A DNA stretch of 64,000 nucleotides from Megaustenia siamemsis (taxonomy: Eukaryota > Mollusca > Gastropoda > Stylommatophora > Ariophantidae). The position numbers were made by a program, and so were the translations under genes. The number at the start of each line of letters is the position of its first letter. Within the stretch, counting starts at the first letter, position 1. The stretch covers positions 57,922,103 to 57,986,102 of the forward strand of contig JAVIAB010000059.1 of NCBI GenBank assembly GCA_032433765.1, written 5' to 3'. Of this stretch, positions 1-12,299 are shown piece by piece. Below the pieces are notes generated by a model, which did no database searches, was not told the origin of the DNA, and saw only the letters and a program-made list of their open reading frames with translations.

Positions 1-345
1 TAGAAGAATAGGTAGAGTTGGATGGAAGGAAAAGAAAACAAACGATGAAGTCTTAAAACAACTAAAAATGAAAAGAGAACTTCTCAACACAATTAGAACA
101 AGACAAATGCGATTCTTGGGCCATGTTAAAAGACACAACAGCCTACTGAAAGTAATCCTGGAGGGGAAAATACAAGGTAAAAGAGGCAGAAGCAGACCAA
201 GATTAACATGGACGAGTAACATCAAAAGATGGACAAATCAACCGATGACAACCTGCACCATCAAAGCAAGAGATAGAGCAGAATGGCGCTCCATGGTAGC
301 CAACCTTCGTTGCGGAGACGGCACTCAATGATGATGATGAGGAAA
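1..345 (+). mobile_element. LINE 3' end (family A), C-terminal tail of the reverse transcriptase polyprotein
   Basis: An open frame runs from base 2 to the stop at 328-330 and enters from beyond the left edge. It reads as the C-terminal tail of an endonuclease/reverse-transcriptase non-LTR retrotransposon: a RFLGHVKRH motif, a basic GKRGRSRPRLTW stretch, then DRAEWRSMVANL. This tail lies downstream of the RT domain. The stop is followed by a short GAT/TGA repeat (about 328-343), the kind of 3' tail many non-LTR elements carry. Related 3' ends occur on the minus strand near 24.8, 36.1 and 58.6 kb, so the family is dispersed. The endonuclease and RT are not in the window, so this is either a 5'-truncated copy or the end of a longer one cut by the window edge. 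Confidence 0.85.
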
Positions 346-470
346 CATAACAGCAGCAGAGACGAACAGAAGAGCAAAAGACCGCAAATTATATCTCCCC
401 TCGACGCTGAAAGACAGATGAGGAAGGAAAGAAGAAGAAGATAACATTAATGTCAGGCAGCAAGACTAAT

Positions 471-634
471 CATTGTTAGGTAATGGCTCATTGTTAGGTA
501 ATGGTCCATTGTTAGGTAATGGCCCATTGTTAGGTAATGGCCTATTGTTAGGTAATGGCTCATTGTTAGGTAATGGCTCATTGTTAGGTAATGGTCCATT
601 GTTAAGTAATGGCTCATTGTTAGTCCACTACAGC
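471..634. repeat. 18-bp minisatellite, about 9 units
   Basis: Tandem units of the form TTGTTAGGTAATGGCTCA, differing mainly at the CTCA/TCCA/CCCA/CCTA end. The period is a multiple of three, so frames stay open on both strands; those short frames are repeat artefacts. Confidence 0.9.
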
Positions 635-959
635 CTCTGTTATATTGTTGTAACCCCTCCCCCTCTCGGTTTATTAACTCTCTTGGTGGTCTAGTTCTTA
701 GTTTTGACATTTCTGGTTTGCGCCGCGATCCATCGTTGATTAACTGATCAACATTCTGGCGTGTAATCTGTGAAGATGCATAGCATTCTGTGTGTCGTCG
801 TAAATCTGGGTTGTGTAGAGATGAGTGAGCTTGTAATGCTTTCTATATATCCACTGATTAGTGTCACTGCCACGGCAGTATGCATCTCGTATATACTTGT
901 ATCTGCTCGTCAAAACAGCGTGTCTGGTAGTCTTCCGTCCATCCATTTGCTTCTCTGTG
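635..959. other. No recognisable gene
   Basis: Unique-looking sequence between an 18-bp array and a simple-repeat tract. I see no domain, splice-bounded exon or mobile element in it. Confidence 0.5.
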
Positions 960-1200
960 AGTATATCCGTTCGTCTGTTTATTTATCTATCTATCTGTGT
1001 CTCTGTCTGTCTGTCTCTCTGTTTGTCCGTCCGTCCGTACCACCATTCTTAGCCTGCCTAACCACCTAACTATCCATCCATCTATCCATCCATCCATCAT
1101 GCCTGTCTGTATGCCTCTCTGATTGCCTTTCTGACTATCCATTCATCATTCCATCCTTTCATAAGTCTGTCTGTCTCTCTGTCTGTTCTTTTATCTTTCA
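960..1200. repeat. Degenerate tetranucleotide tract (CTGT/CCAT/CCGT)
   Basis: Interrupted runs of TCTG, GTCC and CATC tetranucleotides on the plus strand. This is a decayed compound microsatellite; the overlapping short frames are artefacts. Confidence 0.8.
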
Positions 1201-1262
1201 ATCTACCTCCCTACATAATCTCCCAATTTATCTGACGGCTTGTATATCGTTATGTATGCTGC

Positions 1263-1341
<79 letters not shown>

Positions 1342-1432
1342 CGTGCGTGCGTGCGTGTGTGTGTGTATATATATATATATATGTGTGTGTGCGTGCGTGT
1401 GTGTGTGTGTACATACATATATGTTTGTGTGT
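1263..1432. repeat. Compound AT/GT/GTGC microsatellite
   Basis: About 70 bases of pure AT dinucleotide, followed by GTGC and GT runs, a second AT block and further GT. Alternating purine-pyrimidine tracts of this kind can extrude cruciforms (AT) or adopt Z-DNA (GT/GC). Confidence 0.95.
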
Positions 1433-3180
1433 GTGCCGTGTTCGCTTGTCTCTCCTTCTGTTTTTATGCCTGCGAATCTGTTTGTCTGTCTATTTGTCCG
1501 TCAGGCAGTCTGTCTTTCCATAATTGGCACTGACTCTCTTCCCACCCACTCCCCCTGTTCCGTTGCCTTTAACCCTATAAATCTTTAAATACACGAAAAC
1601 CCGCCAGCTCACATAAACTTCTCCAAAACACATCGTTTCAGCCATGTTCAGGGTTCGACAATCTCCGACAGTTCCCGCAAGTCTTTGTGTATCCAGCCAA
1701 AAATAAATAACACAAATCAAATACACTCAACACAGTGTTGTTTCCAGTTCAACAAAACACTATTTGAAAGTTGCACCAAACTTTCACCTTAATCCCAAGA
1801 AACAAAACGCATTTCTGTCACAGCCTTTCGCTTCTCATAAAAACCTTGCCACAGTAAGAGTGTTTACATTGGTTCTGGAGGTCTATGCGAATTTCCATAG
1901 TGTTTCTGCGCTCTACGTAGTTTCTGGTTTCTTCTTTTTCTCCCATTTTAAGTTTGCTATTCTGGATATGTTTAGTTTTGCTAAATATTCAGCCTTCACT
2001 GTGGTCTATTTGAATATTTATGAGCCATATAGAACGGTTGTGGTCGCACCTGGACTTCTTGTTCTTTTACTACTTGTCAAAGTTCCTTCTTTAGATGAAT
2101 TAGACAAACAAACATTTGTACCCTAGCCCCGTCAATATAATCTCTCTTCTCCCTTAAACACACACATACGAACAAACCAAACCAAAACAAACAAACACAA
2201 AACACGTCTAAAATATTAAAACTAAAAGTACTTGTATGTCCGTTTTTCTGTTCAGTGTGCACGTTTTTAACCAATGGCTGATCTTGACCAAATTTTGGTG
2301 GATTCTTTATGGCTCAGCGTAAAAATTGAACCAGATTTTAAAAAAAAAGAAGATGTAATTAAAATAAATGAAAGGTAAAATATGATTTAGAAATAGTGAT
2401 CCGATTTTAAAGTCGCATTTTAAGGCTGAAAGTTTAACAAACGCCATCGTGTTAGGTGACTGCCATTATGAAATGTTACATCGCGTTGCAATGTTGGAGT
2501 ACTGCTGAATTAGTAAGGCTTCTTTCGTCTTTTATTTTTCCATCACTCATTTTTCATAGATTTTGTTTTAGGTTGACTTTAGTAGGAATTAAGTTGATTA
2601 CAAGGGAATGATAAGCTTGGCGTCTATAGTTATCGACTAAACTAGTTAGTTCAGATGCGATAATCTAATATGGAAAGGTTTATTAATTGTGTATTTAGTT
2701 GACAGAATATTCGTCATAACTTGTGTTACTTATATCATAGACTGTTTTGTGAAGGAGCACTTTTGACATGGATCGATGAGAGTGTTAATAACAGCAATCT
2801 GTAGATAAAAAAATCAGCTTCCAAAACAAAGACTCGGAAGCCTTTAAGAATTTGTGAATGTGCCTAGAAAAGACCAAATTTGACATGACGATATTAGAGC
2901 AGCATGTGCAGTACCAGTGTTGAAATAAATAAGACAGTACGCATGTAATTATCTGGACAAGGTTGACAGAGAAGTCCATGCTTTATTTCAAATGTGTTCA
3001 TATGTATGTTTATGAATGATCTGGAAATGCCATATTTTCATTGTAGATATTTCAATAGGAATAAGTACTTATAGTACTCTTATATCTGTCTTTTTTACAC
3101 ACAGTGGGAACATTTGGGGAAGCAATAAAAAATACTAATCGATTTTGGAAATTTATTAAAGAGAAATGGTTATATTTCAG
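1433..3180. other. No recognisable gene
   Basis: AT-rich sequence with a short A-run near 2340. Small open frames (for example 1764-2126 on the plus strand) have no recognisable domain and no convincing splice context. Confidence 0.5.
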
Positions 3181-3985
3181 CATCGTCATCATCATCAAGT
3201 ACGGTGCCTGCTGGCGTAGGTAATCATGTCTCTACACAACTTTCGATCTCGGCAGTTTTTAAAAAAAATAATTTCTGTTATTGACCTTCTGCCAAGCTAT
3301 TCTCTTAAACCTTTTGGTATCTTTTCTCTTTGCTTCCCTCCATCTCTTCATCCCTCAATTTTCCCAATTGTCACAATATATGCCAGCTGTTTCCTTCCCA
3401 TTACATGGCCAAACAATGATGTGCGTTTCTTCCTAATATTGGATAGTAACTCTCTTTTTGCTTTGGCCTGTTTCAGAACGTTTTCATTACTATTCCTAGC
3501 TGTCCATGGTACTCTCAACATTCTTCTGTAAAATCACATTTGTATAGCCTCCAGTGATTTTCTAATATGTTGCCCTATTGTCCATGATTCACATCCATAT
3601 GCTAAGTCTGTCTCTCCATACCGAACTCTTTTTCTTGTTTCTATTTTCAAAATGGATTTCACAGTATATTCCTAAATTTTTGGAAAGCTGTTTTTGCCTC
3701 ATCTATTCTGCATCTAACCTCTGTTGTACATCTGTCATCTGAGGTTAACAAAGTTCCAAGATATTTAAATTCATTTACGTGTTTTAATGTTGTTCCGCTT
3801 GTCTTTATTGTGCATTGATGATGCCTTTTTCTTTGTTGTTACTATTAGTCTGTCACTGTGCTATTAAGGCTAAGTCCTTTATTTTTGCTTTCCTTCACTG
3901 TGATGTCTAACGTTTCTTGTAACTAATTTTCACTATTAGCGATTAAGACTGTATCATCAGCATACCTTAGATTATTTATATTAAC
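3181..3985 (-). mobile_element. LINE fragment (family B): RT catalytic core to 3' end, broken
   Basis: Read on the minus strand this is the 3' half of a non-LTR retrotransposon. The complement of 3951-3970 encodes RYADDTV, the reverse-transcriptase catalytic box. Downstream come the fingerprint C-terminal tail (RRMLRVPW-like, followed by a basic region) and a terminal ATG/GAT repeat at 3181-3198. Frameshifts and stops break it into short frames, so it is a dead 5'-truncated copy. Near relatives lie at 27890-28345 (+) and 58880-59785 (-). Confidence 0.8.
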
Positions 3986-4114
3986 ATATTTATAATATAT
4001 AAATATAATTTTAAAATGTGTAATTGAAATAAAAGTAAGCGTCAATTGTATTTATGTGTTCGGAGAAAAAAAAAAAGGGGGTGGTGTCATAATAGTGTAC
4101 ATATTCTTAATAAT

Positions 4115-4690
4115 ATAGATAGTAGTAGTAGCCTCCATCAGTCATAGTTGACTATGGATTTTTCAGCGCCCCTAGAAATGTTATTTTTTCTTTTTTTTTC
4201 TTTCGTGTATTCTCTTTCTCTATGAATCTACTTCTTGTTTGAGGTGAACCTTTAGAGTGTGTTTCCAGAGATTGCGGTCTGCAGCTATGTCTTCCCCTCG
4301 CTGCAGGGTTTATGTCCAGAGTCTTAATGTCGCGTTTACACACATCTGCAAATCGAAGTTTTGGGCGCCCCCTAGTTCTTTTACCATCTGCCAGTTGTCC
4401 GTAGAGTATATCTTTCGGTATGCGGCCATCTTTCATACGGTGTACATGGCCAAGCCAGCGTAACCTACGTTGTTTGAGCAGCGTGTGTAGTCATGACCTC
4501 CACGTTTGTCACTTTATCCTTCCAGGTGATACCAAGTATACGACATAGACATCGCATATGGAATGCATTTAGCCTTCTCTCCTGCTTTACATAGGTTGTC
4601 CAAGATTCGCTGCCATACAGGAGGACACTAATTATGCAGCCATTCTACACTGCGGCTTTTGTTTTTATAGATTGTAATATCCCGCAATAT
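4115..4690 (-). mobile_element. LINE 3' end (family D), broken
   Basis: The minus-strand frame 4436-4152 begins MKDGRIPKDILYGQLADGKR and continues through GRPKLRF, VCKRDIKTLDI. This is the characteristic C-terminal tail of a widespread animal non-LTR retrotransposon lineage. Upstream on the same strand (4437-4650) decayed sequence matches the preceding linker (CLYGSESW-like and RILGITWKDKVTN-like in shifted frames). A shorter relative of the same 3' end lies at 52590-52810. It is truncated and frameshifted, so not functional. Confidence 0.8.
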
Positions 4691-5089
4691 GGTGCTACAA
4701 TTTTGTGTATTACTGATCTCATTTTTGTTTTTAAAAAAAAGTATATTTATATATTCATTCTAGTGACCAAACACATTTTCGTTTTCCTCGTACATCAGTA
4801 GAATAATAAATGACAAATAGCGATATAAACACATGTAATATCCAACAACAGCGGATCAGGACAGGGCATTTATTTGTTCTGGTAGACACTCATACATTCC
4901 TTGGTTACATTTAATAAGGTAGAGGACGAAAGCTCAGTTCTCCCCCAATCTTGAGTTCTGAACCTGTTTTATTTACCTTTGATGGAAAAATACTAAACCA
5001 CTGAAGTTGTTGTAATGGATGCGCTTTGTCAAGGTAACATTTGTAACAATGGATAGTATGCATTTAGTGTAATGCCACAGATAGGTGAT
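4691..5089. other. No recognisable gene
   Basis: AT-rich sequence between a LINE 3' end and a dispersed repeat; nothing further recognised. Confidence 0.5.
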
Positions 5090-5410
5090 AGTATTTAAGA
5101 CTGTCTGCAGCATGACATTTGAGATTTAAAATGGGTCCATCACCCTCTACCTCGATGTAAAGCTGTCAAGTCTGAATAAACAAAAAGCAAATCATGGATT
5201 CCCTTAATTCTATTAGAACTGAGAGGTGTGCGATCACAGATGAACAAATAGTAGTAGTGGAAGAAGAGGAAGAAACGCATTAAAACCCAAATTGAAATCA
5301 AATTGCACTTTACCTATCAAATCGCAATTCAACTTTACTCATTTACAGTTTAGTACTCACGCACTCTGCCTAAATGCCCAGAACTGAGCAGCGTTCCTGT
5401 TTAGAGACAA
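5090..5410 (+). repeat. Dispersed repeat R1 (copy 1), with one minisatellite-like unit inside
   Basis: The left part (5090-5245) is clearly homologous, in inverted orientation, to 11341-11500. The right part (5285-5410) is homologous, inverted, to 12300-12450. Between them, at about 5246-5270, lies a single unit (GAACAAATAGTAGTAGTGG) that is the reverse complement of the unit making up the 4.9-kb array at 6467-11340. The element class is unknown; no termini or target duplications could be fixed. Confidence 0.65.
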
Positions 5411-5436
5411 AGTATGGTGTAAACAGTTAAGTGTCA

Positions 5437-5662
5437 CGTCACGTGACCTAGTGGTAATGTGGTGTTAGTGACCATACTTTTTACAGACCTCAGGCGCTTG
5501 GTTGTGGTCGGCATTACGCCCGTTTCGCTTTACTTTCCTAGAAAAAAAAAATCCGATACATATTTATGGCTATTTAACCTGGAAGCTGTTGAACAACATC
5601 GAACCAGACCTCTTGTCCTTAGTATTCCATTTAACTAAGCACTGAGCTAGGCGGCTCCCAGG
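5437..5662 (-). mobile_element. tRNA-derived SINE (family S1), diverged copy
   Basis: The tRNA-like head is at the right end, read on the minus strand: an A-box-like segment over the GAGCTAGG complement and a decayed B box near 5605. The body and 3' part match the other S1 copies at 11519, 21213, 29603 and 42138, sharing GTGTTAGTGACCAT and a TTTACAGAC segment. This copy is more diverged than the others. Confidence 0.75.
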
Positions 5663-6466
5663 TATGGCGTCAAGACTAACACTTTTAGAGACGGACGGAC
5701 GGGCGCACGGGCAATGGAATTTCAACAGTGATGATCTGTGTATACATTACCTGCAAATAAAACAGATCTTAAATCAATGCGCTACGCCGACCCAAAAGGA
5801 TTAACAAATCGAGTTTCTGACGTGTCTTTCTTTCCGGTGTCATTTTAACACTTCCGGTCATGATACTGCTTCATTTATCGGCAGTTCAACTTGCATGAAA
5901 GGAAGCATTCTTCTGTGTGAGAAAGTCACAGGCAATATGGTGCCAAGAATACAGTAAATGAGAGAAGACATTTGGAGAGTCAAAATAGCTTGGCAGACAC
6001 GAATTAAAACAAGAGAGAGGTAAGAGACTTGGGGCGCCCAGGAAGCGTTATCCGAGATGATAGGCTAGTAAAAATGAAGGGCAGTGTTTATTAAACATGA
6101 CTGAGAATAAACAGACAGAAGGTTGTGATGAACCAGATGCATGATCTAACCAGACGGCGCATAAACTATAATGAAGACACTTGGCACATATGTTCCTGCT
6201 TCTTTTCCCTGGTATGGACATATCACCATTAACAACAGACTTATCTTGCCGTGGTTATGCTAGACCGCCTGTATCTATATGTGTTCGCCGTACGTGAATG
6301 CTTAGTTTTTATCAAACTTGAAGTCCTGCCTATAATACATGTTAATGTTATCTGAAACTTTCCCAGGACATATTGGGCAGTGTAAAATGTATTTTATTTT
6401 GAAATAGAGAAAGATAGAAAGTATGTGTATGAATCATACAACATACACGTAGTACGGTTGTAATAC
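5663..6466. other. No recognisable gene
   Basis: Ordinary AT-rich sequence between a SINE and the start of the giant 27-bp array. I see nothing else. Confidence 0.5.
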
Positions 6467-9400
6467 GTGTTTTATCTCTTCCTTTACCTCCTACGTTTTC
6501 TTCTTTTTCTACTACTACTACTTTGTTCTTCTTATTCTACTACTACTATTTGTTCTTCTTATTCTACTACTACTATTTGTTCTTCTTATTCTACTACTAC
6601 TATTAGTTCTTCTTATTCTACTGCTACTATTTGTTCTTCTTATTCTACTGCTACTATTTGTTCTTCTTATTCTACTACTACTATTTGTTCTTCTTATTCT
6701 ACTACTACTATGTGTTCTTCTTATTCTACTACTACTACTATTTGTTCTTCTTATTCTACTGCTACTATTTGTTCTTCTTATTCTACTACTACTATTTGTT
6801 CTTATTCTACTACTACTATTAGTTCTTCTTATTCTACTGCTACTATTTGTTCTTCTTATTCTACTGCTACTATTTGTTCTTCTTATTCTACTACTACTAT
6901 TTGTTCTTCTTATTCTACTACTACTATGTGTTCTTCTTATTCTACTACTACTACTATTTGTTCTTCTTATTCTACTGCTACTATTTGTTCTTCTTATTCT
7001 ACTACTACTATTTGTTCTTCTTATTCTACTACTACTATTTGTTCTTCTTATTCTACTACTACTATTTGTTTTCTTATTCTACTACTACTATTTGTTCATC
7101 TTATTCTATTATACTATTTGTTCTTCTTATTCTACTACTATTATTTGTTCATCTCCTACTACAACTACTATTTGTTCTTCTTATTCTACTACTATTATTT
7201 GTTCATCTCCTACTACTACTACTATTTGTTCTTCTTATTCTACTACTACTATTTGTTCTTCTTATTCTACTACTACTATTTGTTCTTCTTATTCTACTAC
7301 TGCCATTTGTTCATCTTATTCTATCACTTTTTGCTCATCTTATTCTACTACTACTATTTGTTCATCTTATTCTATTACTATTTGTTCATCTTATTCTACT
7401 ACTACCATTTGTTCATCTTATTCTATCACTATTTGCTCATCTTATTCTACTTCTGCCATTTGTTCATCCTATTCTACTACTACTATTTGTTCATCTTATT
7501 CTACTACTATTATTTGTTCATCTTATTCTATTACTACCATTTGTTCATCTTATTCTACTGCTACTATTTGTTCATCTTATTCTACTGTTACTATTTGTTC
7601 ATCTTATTCTACCACTATTATTTGTTCATCTTATTCTACTACTATTATTTGTTCATCTTATTCTACTGCTACTATTTGTTCATCTTATTCTACTACTGCT
7701 ATTTGTTCATCTTATTCTACTACTACTATTTGTTCATCTTATTCTACTACTACTATTTGTTCATCTTATTCTACTACTATTATTTGTTCTTCTTATTCTA
7801 CTACTACTATTATTTGTTCATCTCTTACTACTACTACTACTTTGTTCATCTTATTCTACTACTATTATTTGTTCATCTCCTACTACTACTACTTTGTTCA
7901 TCTTATCCTACTACTATTATTTGTTCATCTCCTACTACTACTACTTTGTTCATCTTATTCTACTACTATTATTTGTTCATCTCCCACTACTACTACTTTG
8001 TTCATCTTATTCTACTATTATTATTTGTTCATCTCCTACTACTACTATTTGTTCATCTTATTCTACTACTATTATTTGTTCATCTCCTACTACTACTATT
8101 TGTTCATCTCCTACTACTACTATTTGTTCATCTTATTCTACTACTATTATTTGTTCATCTTATTCTACTACTATTATTTGTTCATCTTATTCTACTGCTA
8201 TTATTTGTTCATCTTATTCTACTGCTACTATTTGTTCATCTTATTCTACTGCTACTATGTGTTCTTCTTATTCTACTACTACTACTATTTGTTCTTCTTA
8301 TTCTACTGCTACTATTTGTTCTTCTTATTCTACTACTACTATTTGTTCTTCTTATTATACTACTGCTATTTGTTCTTCTTATTCTACTACTATTATTTGT
8401 TCATCTTATTCTACTACTATTATTTGTTCATCTTATTCTACTGCTACTATTTGTTCATCTTATTCTACTACTGCTATTTGTTCATCTTATTCTGCTACTA
8501 CTATTTGTTCATCTTATTCTACTACTACTATTTGTTCATCTTATTCTACTACTATTATTTGTTCTTCTTATTCTACTGCTACTATTATTTGTTCATCTCT
8601 TACTACTACTACTACTTTGTTCATCTTATTCTACTACTATTATTTGTTCATCTCCTACTACTACTACTTTGTTCATCTTATCCTACTACTATTATTTGTT
8701 CATCTCCTACTACTACTACTTTGTTCATCTTATTCTACTATTATTTGTTCATCTTATACTACTACTATTATTTGTTCATCTCCTACTACTACTATTTGTT
8801 CATCTCCTACTACTACTATTTGTTCATCTTATTCTACTACTATTATTTGTTCATCTTATTCTACTACTATTATTTGTTCATCTTATTCTACTACTATTAT
8901 TTGTTCATCTTATTCTACTGCTACTATTTGTTCATCTTATTCCACTGCTACTATTTGTTCATCTTATTCTACTACTATTATTTGTTCATCTTATTCTACT
9001 GCTACTATTTGTTCATCTTATTCTACTACTACTATTTGTTCATCTTATTCTACTACTATTATTTTTTCTTCTTATTCTACTACTATTATTTGTTCATCTC
9101 CTACTACTACGACTTTGTTCATCTTAAGCTACTACTATTATTTGTTCATCTCCTACTACTACTACTTTGTTCATCTTATTCTACTACTATTATTTGTTCA
9201 TCTCCTACTACTGCTACTTTGTTCATCTTATTCTACTACTATTATTTGTTAATCTCCTACTACTACTACTTTGTTCATCTTATTCTACTACTATTATTTG
9301 TTCATCTCCTACTACTGCTACTTTGTTCATTTTATTCTACTACCATTATTTGTTCGTCTTCTACTACTACTACTTTGTTTATCTTATTCTACTACTATTA

Positions 9401-11340
9401 TTTGTTCATCTCCTACTACTGCTACTTTGTTCATTTTATTCTACTACTATTATTTGTTCGTTTTCTACTACTACAACTTTGTTTATCTTATTCTACTACT
9501 ATTATTTGTTCTTCTTATTCTACTAAAATTATTTGTTCATCTACTACTATTACTACTTTGTTTATCTTATTCTACTACTATTATTTGTTCATCTTATTCT
9601 ACTACTATTATTTGTTCATCGTATTCTACTACTACTATTTGTTCATCTCCTACTACTACTATTTGTTCATCTTATTCTACTACTATTATTTGTTCATCTT
9701 ATTCTACTACTACTACTATTTGTTCTTCTTATTCTACTGCTACTATTTGTTCTTCTTATTCTACTACTACTATTTGTTCTTCTTATTATACTACTGCTAT
9801 TTGTTCTTCTTATTCTACTACTATTATTTGTTCATCTTATTCTACTACTATTATTTGTTCATCTTATTCTACTGCTACTATTTGTTCATCTTATTCTACT
9901 ACTGCTATTTGTTCATCTTATTCTGCTACTACTATTTGTTCATCTTATTCTACTACTACTATTTGTTCATCTTATTCTACTACTATTATTTGTTCTTCTT
10001 ATTCTACTACTACTATTATTTGTTCATCTCTTACTACTACTACTACTTTGTTCATCTTATTCTACTACTATTATTTGTTCATCTCCTACTACTACTACTT
10101 TGTTCATCTTATCCTACTACTATTATTTGTTCATCTCCTACTACTACTACTTTGTTCATCTTATTCTACTATTATTTGTTCATCTTATACTACTACTATT
10201 ATTTGTTCATCTCCTACTACTACTATTTGTTCATCTCCTACTACTACTATTTGTTCATCTTATTCTACTACTATTATTTGTTCATCTTATTCTACTACTA
10301 TTATTTGTTCATCTTATTCTACTGCTATTATTTGTTCATCTTATTCTACTGCTACTATTTGTTCATCTTATTCTACTGCTACTATTTGTTCATCTTATTC
10401 TACTACTATTATTTGTTCATCTTATTCTACTGCTACTATTTGTTCATCTTATTCTACTACTACTATTTGTTCATCTTATTCTACTACTATTATTTTTTCT
10501 TCTTATTCTACTACTATTATTTGTTCATCTCCTACTACTACGACTTTGTTCATCTTAAGCTACTACTATTATTTGTTCATCTCCTACTACTACTACTTTG
10601 TTCATCTTATTCTACTACTATTATTTGTTCATCTCCTACTACTGCTACTTTGTTCATCTTATTCTACTACTATTATTTGTTAATCTCCTACTACTACTAC
10701 TTTGTTCATCTTATTCTACTACTATTATTTGTTCATCTCCTACTACTGCTACTTTGTTCATTTTATTCTACTACTATTATTTGTTCGTCTTCTACTACTA
10801 CTACTTTGTTTATCTTATTCTACTACTATTATTTGTTCATCTCCTACTACTGCTACTTTGTTCATTTTATTCTACTACTATTATTTGTTCGTTTTCTACT
10901 ACTACAACTTTGTTTATCTTATTCTACTACTATTATTTGTTCTTCTTATTCTACTACTATTATTTGTTCATCTACTACTACTACTACTTTGTTTATCTTA
11001 TTCTACTACTATTATTTGTTCATCTTATTCTACTACTATTTTTTGTTCATCGTATTCTACTACTACTACTATTTGTTCATCTCCTACTACTACTATTTGT
11101 TCATCTTATTCTACTACTATTATTTGTTCATCTTATTCTACTACTACTATTTGTTCATCTTATTCTACTACTATTATTTGTTCATCTCCTACTACTACTT
11201 TGTTCATCTTATTCTACTACTATTATTTGTTCATCTCCTACTGCTACTACTTTGTTCATCTTATTCTACTACTATTATTTGTTCATCTCCTACTACTACT
11301 ACTTTGTTCATCTTATTCTACTACTATTATTTGTTCTTCT
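6467..11340. repeat. Giant 27-bp pyrimidine-rich minisatellite, about 180 units
   Basis: The plus-strand consensus is a TGTTCWTCTTATTC core followed by TACTACTACTATT, 27 bases in all. Unit variants (TTCTTC versus TTCATC, TACTGC, CTCCTACTAC and others) change gradually along the array. Because 27 is divisible by three and stops are avoided, plus-strand frames stay open for hundreds of codons (the longest runs 7092-11468), giving low-complexity nine-residue peptides. The same bases are open in more than one frame, there is no conserved start, and the array ends in unrelated sequence, so I do not call it coding. Its right end abuts dispersed repeat R1, which itself contains a single such unit. 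Confidence 0.95.
8270..10960. repeat. 1431-bp higher-order duplication inside the 27-bp array
   Basis: Rare unit variants recur at constant offset: CTTATTATAC occurs at 8351 and 9782, and GACTTTGTTC followed by ATCTTAAGC occurs at 9111 and 10542, both 1431 bases apart (53 x 27). About 1.26 kb (8270-9530) is therefore duplicated as a block at 9701-10960. A smaller 216-bp block (8 units) is repeated near 6711/6927. Confidence 0.85.
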
Positions 11341-11500
11341 TTGATCGCACACATCTCTCAGTTCTGCTAGAATTACGGGAATCCATGAAATGTGCTTTTT
11401 TTTCTTCTTCGTTTTTGTTCAGGCTTTTCATCTTTACATCGAGGTGGAGAGCGCAGATCACATTCTAAATCGCAATTCTCATGCTGCTAACAGTCTTATA
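11341..11500 (-). repeat. Dispersed repeat R1, left part (inverted relative to 5090-5245)
   Basis: The reverse complement aligns with 5090-5245 over most of its length, including a CCTCGATGTAAAG block and an AGAACTGAGAG block. It directly abuts the 27-bp array in the same relative order as the left part abuts the single unit in copy 1. Confidence 0.7.
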
Positions 11501-11518
11501 TGCGATCTATATATAACT

Positions 11519-11768
11519 AAAGTGTCCTGCCGCGCCAAGTGGCGTATAGGTATATGGTGATAGTGACCATAATTTTTATAGACCCTCGACACATTATTTT
11601 TGGAATAATGTGGTCGGTATTATGCCCATGCATGTTTATTTTCCCCAGGGAAAAAAAAATCAGGTATCTATTTATGGCTGGGTGAATCTGGAAGCCGTCG
11701 ATCAGGATCGAACCCGACCTCTTGTTCTTTGTAGTCCAGTTCACTAACCACTGAGCTATCACGGCTCC
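11519..11768 (-). mobile_element. tRNA-derived SINE (family S1)
   Basis: On the minus strand the head (GGGAGCCGTGATAGCTCAGT, at 11768-11749) carries a tRNA-type A box. The complement of the segment near 11708-11720 gives a B box of the GGTTCGATCC type. The body contains an A-run near 11652-11660 and the 3' part ends in the CCACTTGGCG block. These are internal RNA polymerase III promoter elements, and the copy is well preserved. Confidence 0.85.
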
Positions 11769-11799
11769 CATATCTATATTGTCCTTTATGCCGAAGACA

Positions 11800-12030
11800 G
11801 GGCATATCTCAAAAACAGAAACCTTGCGTGCCAAAATGGCACATATTGCAAGATCGCTACTTCTAAAATCTATGGCTCTGTTTCCATAACAATACTTTTT
11901 ACAATGATATCTTGTCAAGCCATCAATCAATCTCCTTAGTCGCCTCTTACGACATGCCTGGAAGGTCACAGTGTCACTATTCTTTATTTCCCTCATAATG
12001 AGGCCCCGGTAACACACGGGAATTATTATA
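11800..12030. repeat. Dispersed repeat sharing a CCTCTTA tail block with 63420-63780
   Basis: The segment from 11934 (CCTTAGTCGCCTCTTA, then an ACATGC block) matches a block at 63693 with the same order of following motifs (AAGG/GCAGG, a TTCTTT run, TCCCTCA). It ends in an AT microsatellite at 12026-12045. It probably belongs to a SINE-type family conserved among marine invertebrates, but no head was identified here. Confidence 0.5.
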
Positions 12031-12299
12031 TATATATATATATAGTCAAGACGGGTCATTTATGTATCCTTTTTAAACGCATTCTCCCAACCTTTGTGTT
12101 TATTCCAAGTATGCCGGGGCCCTTTTAAGTTGTGACTGTTGTTTGAAAGTTATTATGCCGTTGTTGTTGTTAAATTGTTGTTATGCCGTTTTTGTCTACC
12201 CGAAAATGCTGCAATTCGCATCTGCTTTAGTTAATTTAGAAGTTTGTGAATCTACGTGTGCTGTACTACAGCTGTTACAACGTTTAGAGTGGTTGTAAT

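Noticed and set aside
3226..3531. Plus-strand frames starting MSLHNFRSR (also at 58910 and 41242 region) as proteins
   Set aside because: They are antisense shadows of LINE C-terminal tails coded on the other strand.
6467..11468. Giant open reading frames (801, 886 and 1458 codons) as genes
   Set aside because: They are the 27-bp minisatellite read in different frames; several frames are open over the same bases and there is no non-repetitive coding flank.
11517..12059. 180-codon minus-strand frame as a gene
   Set aside because: It runs across an S1 SINE and a second dispersed repeat in antisense; no domain is recognisable.
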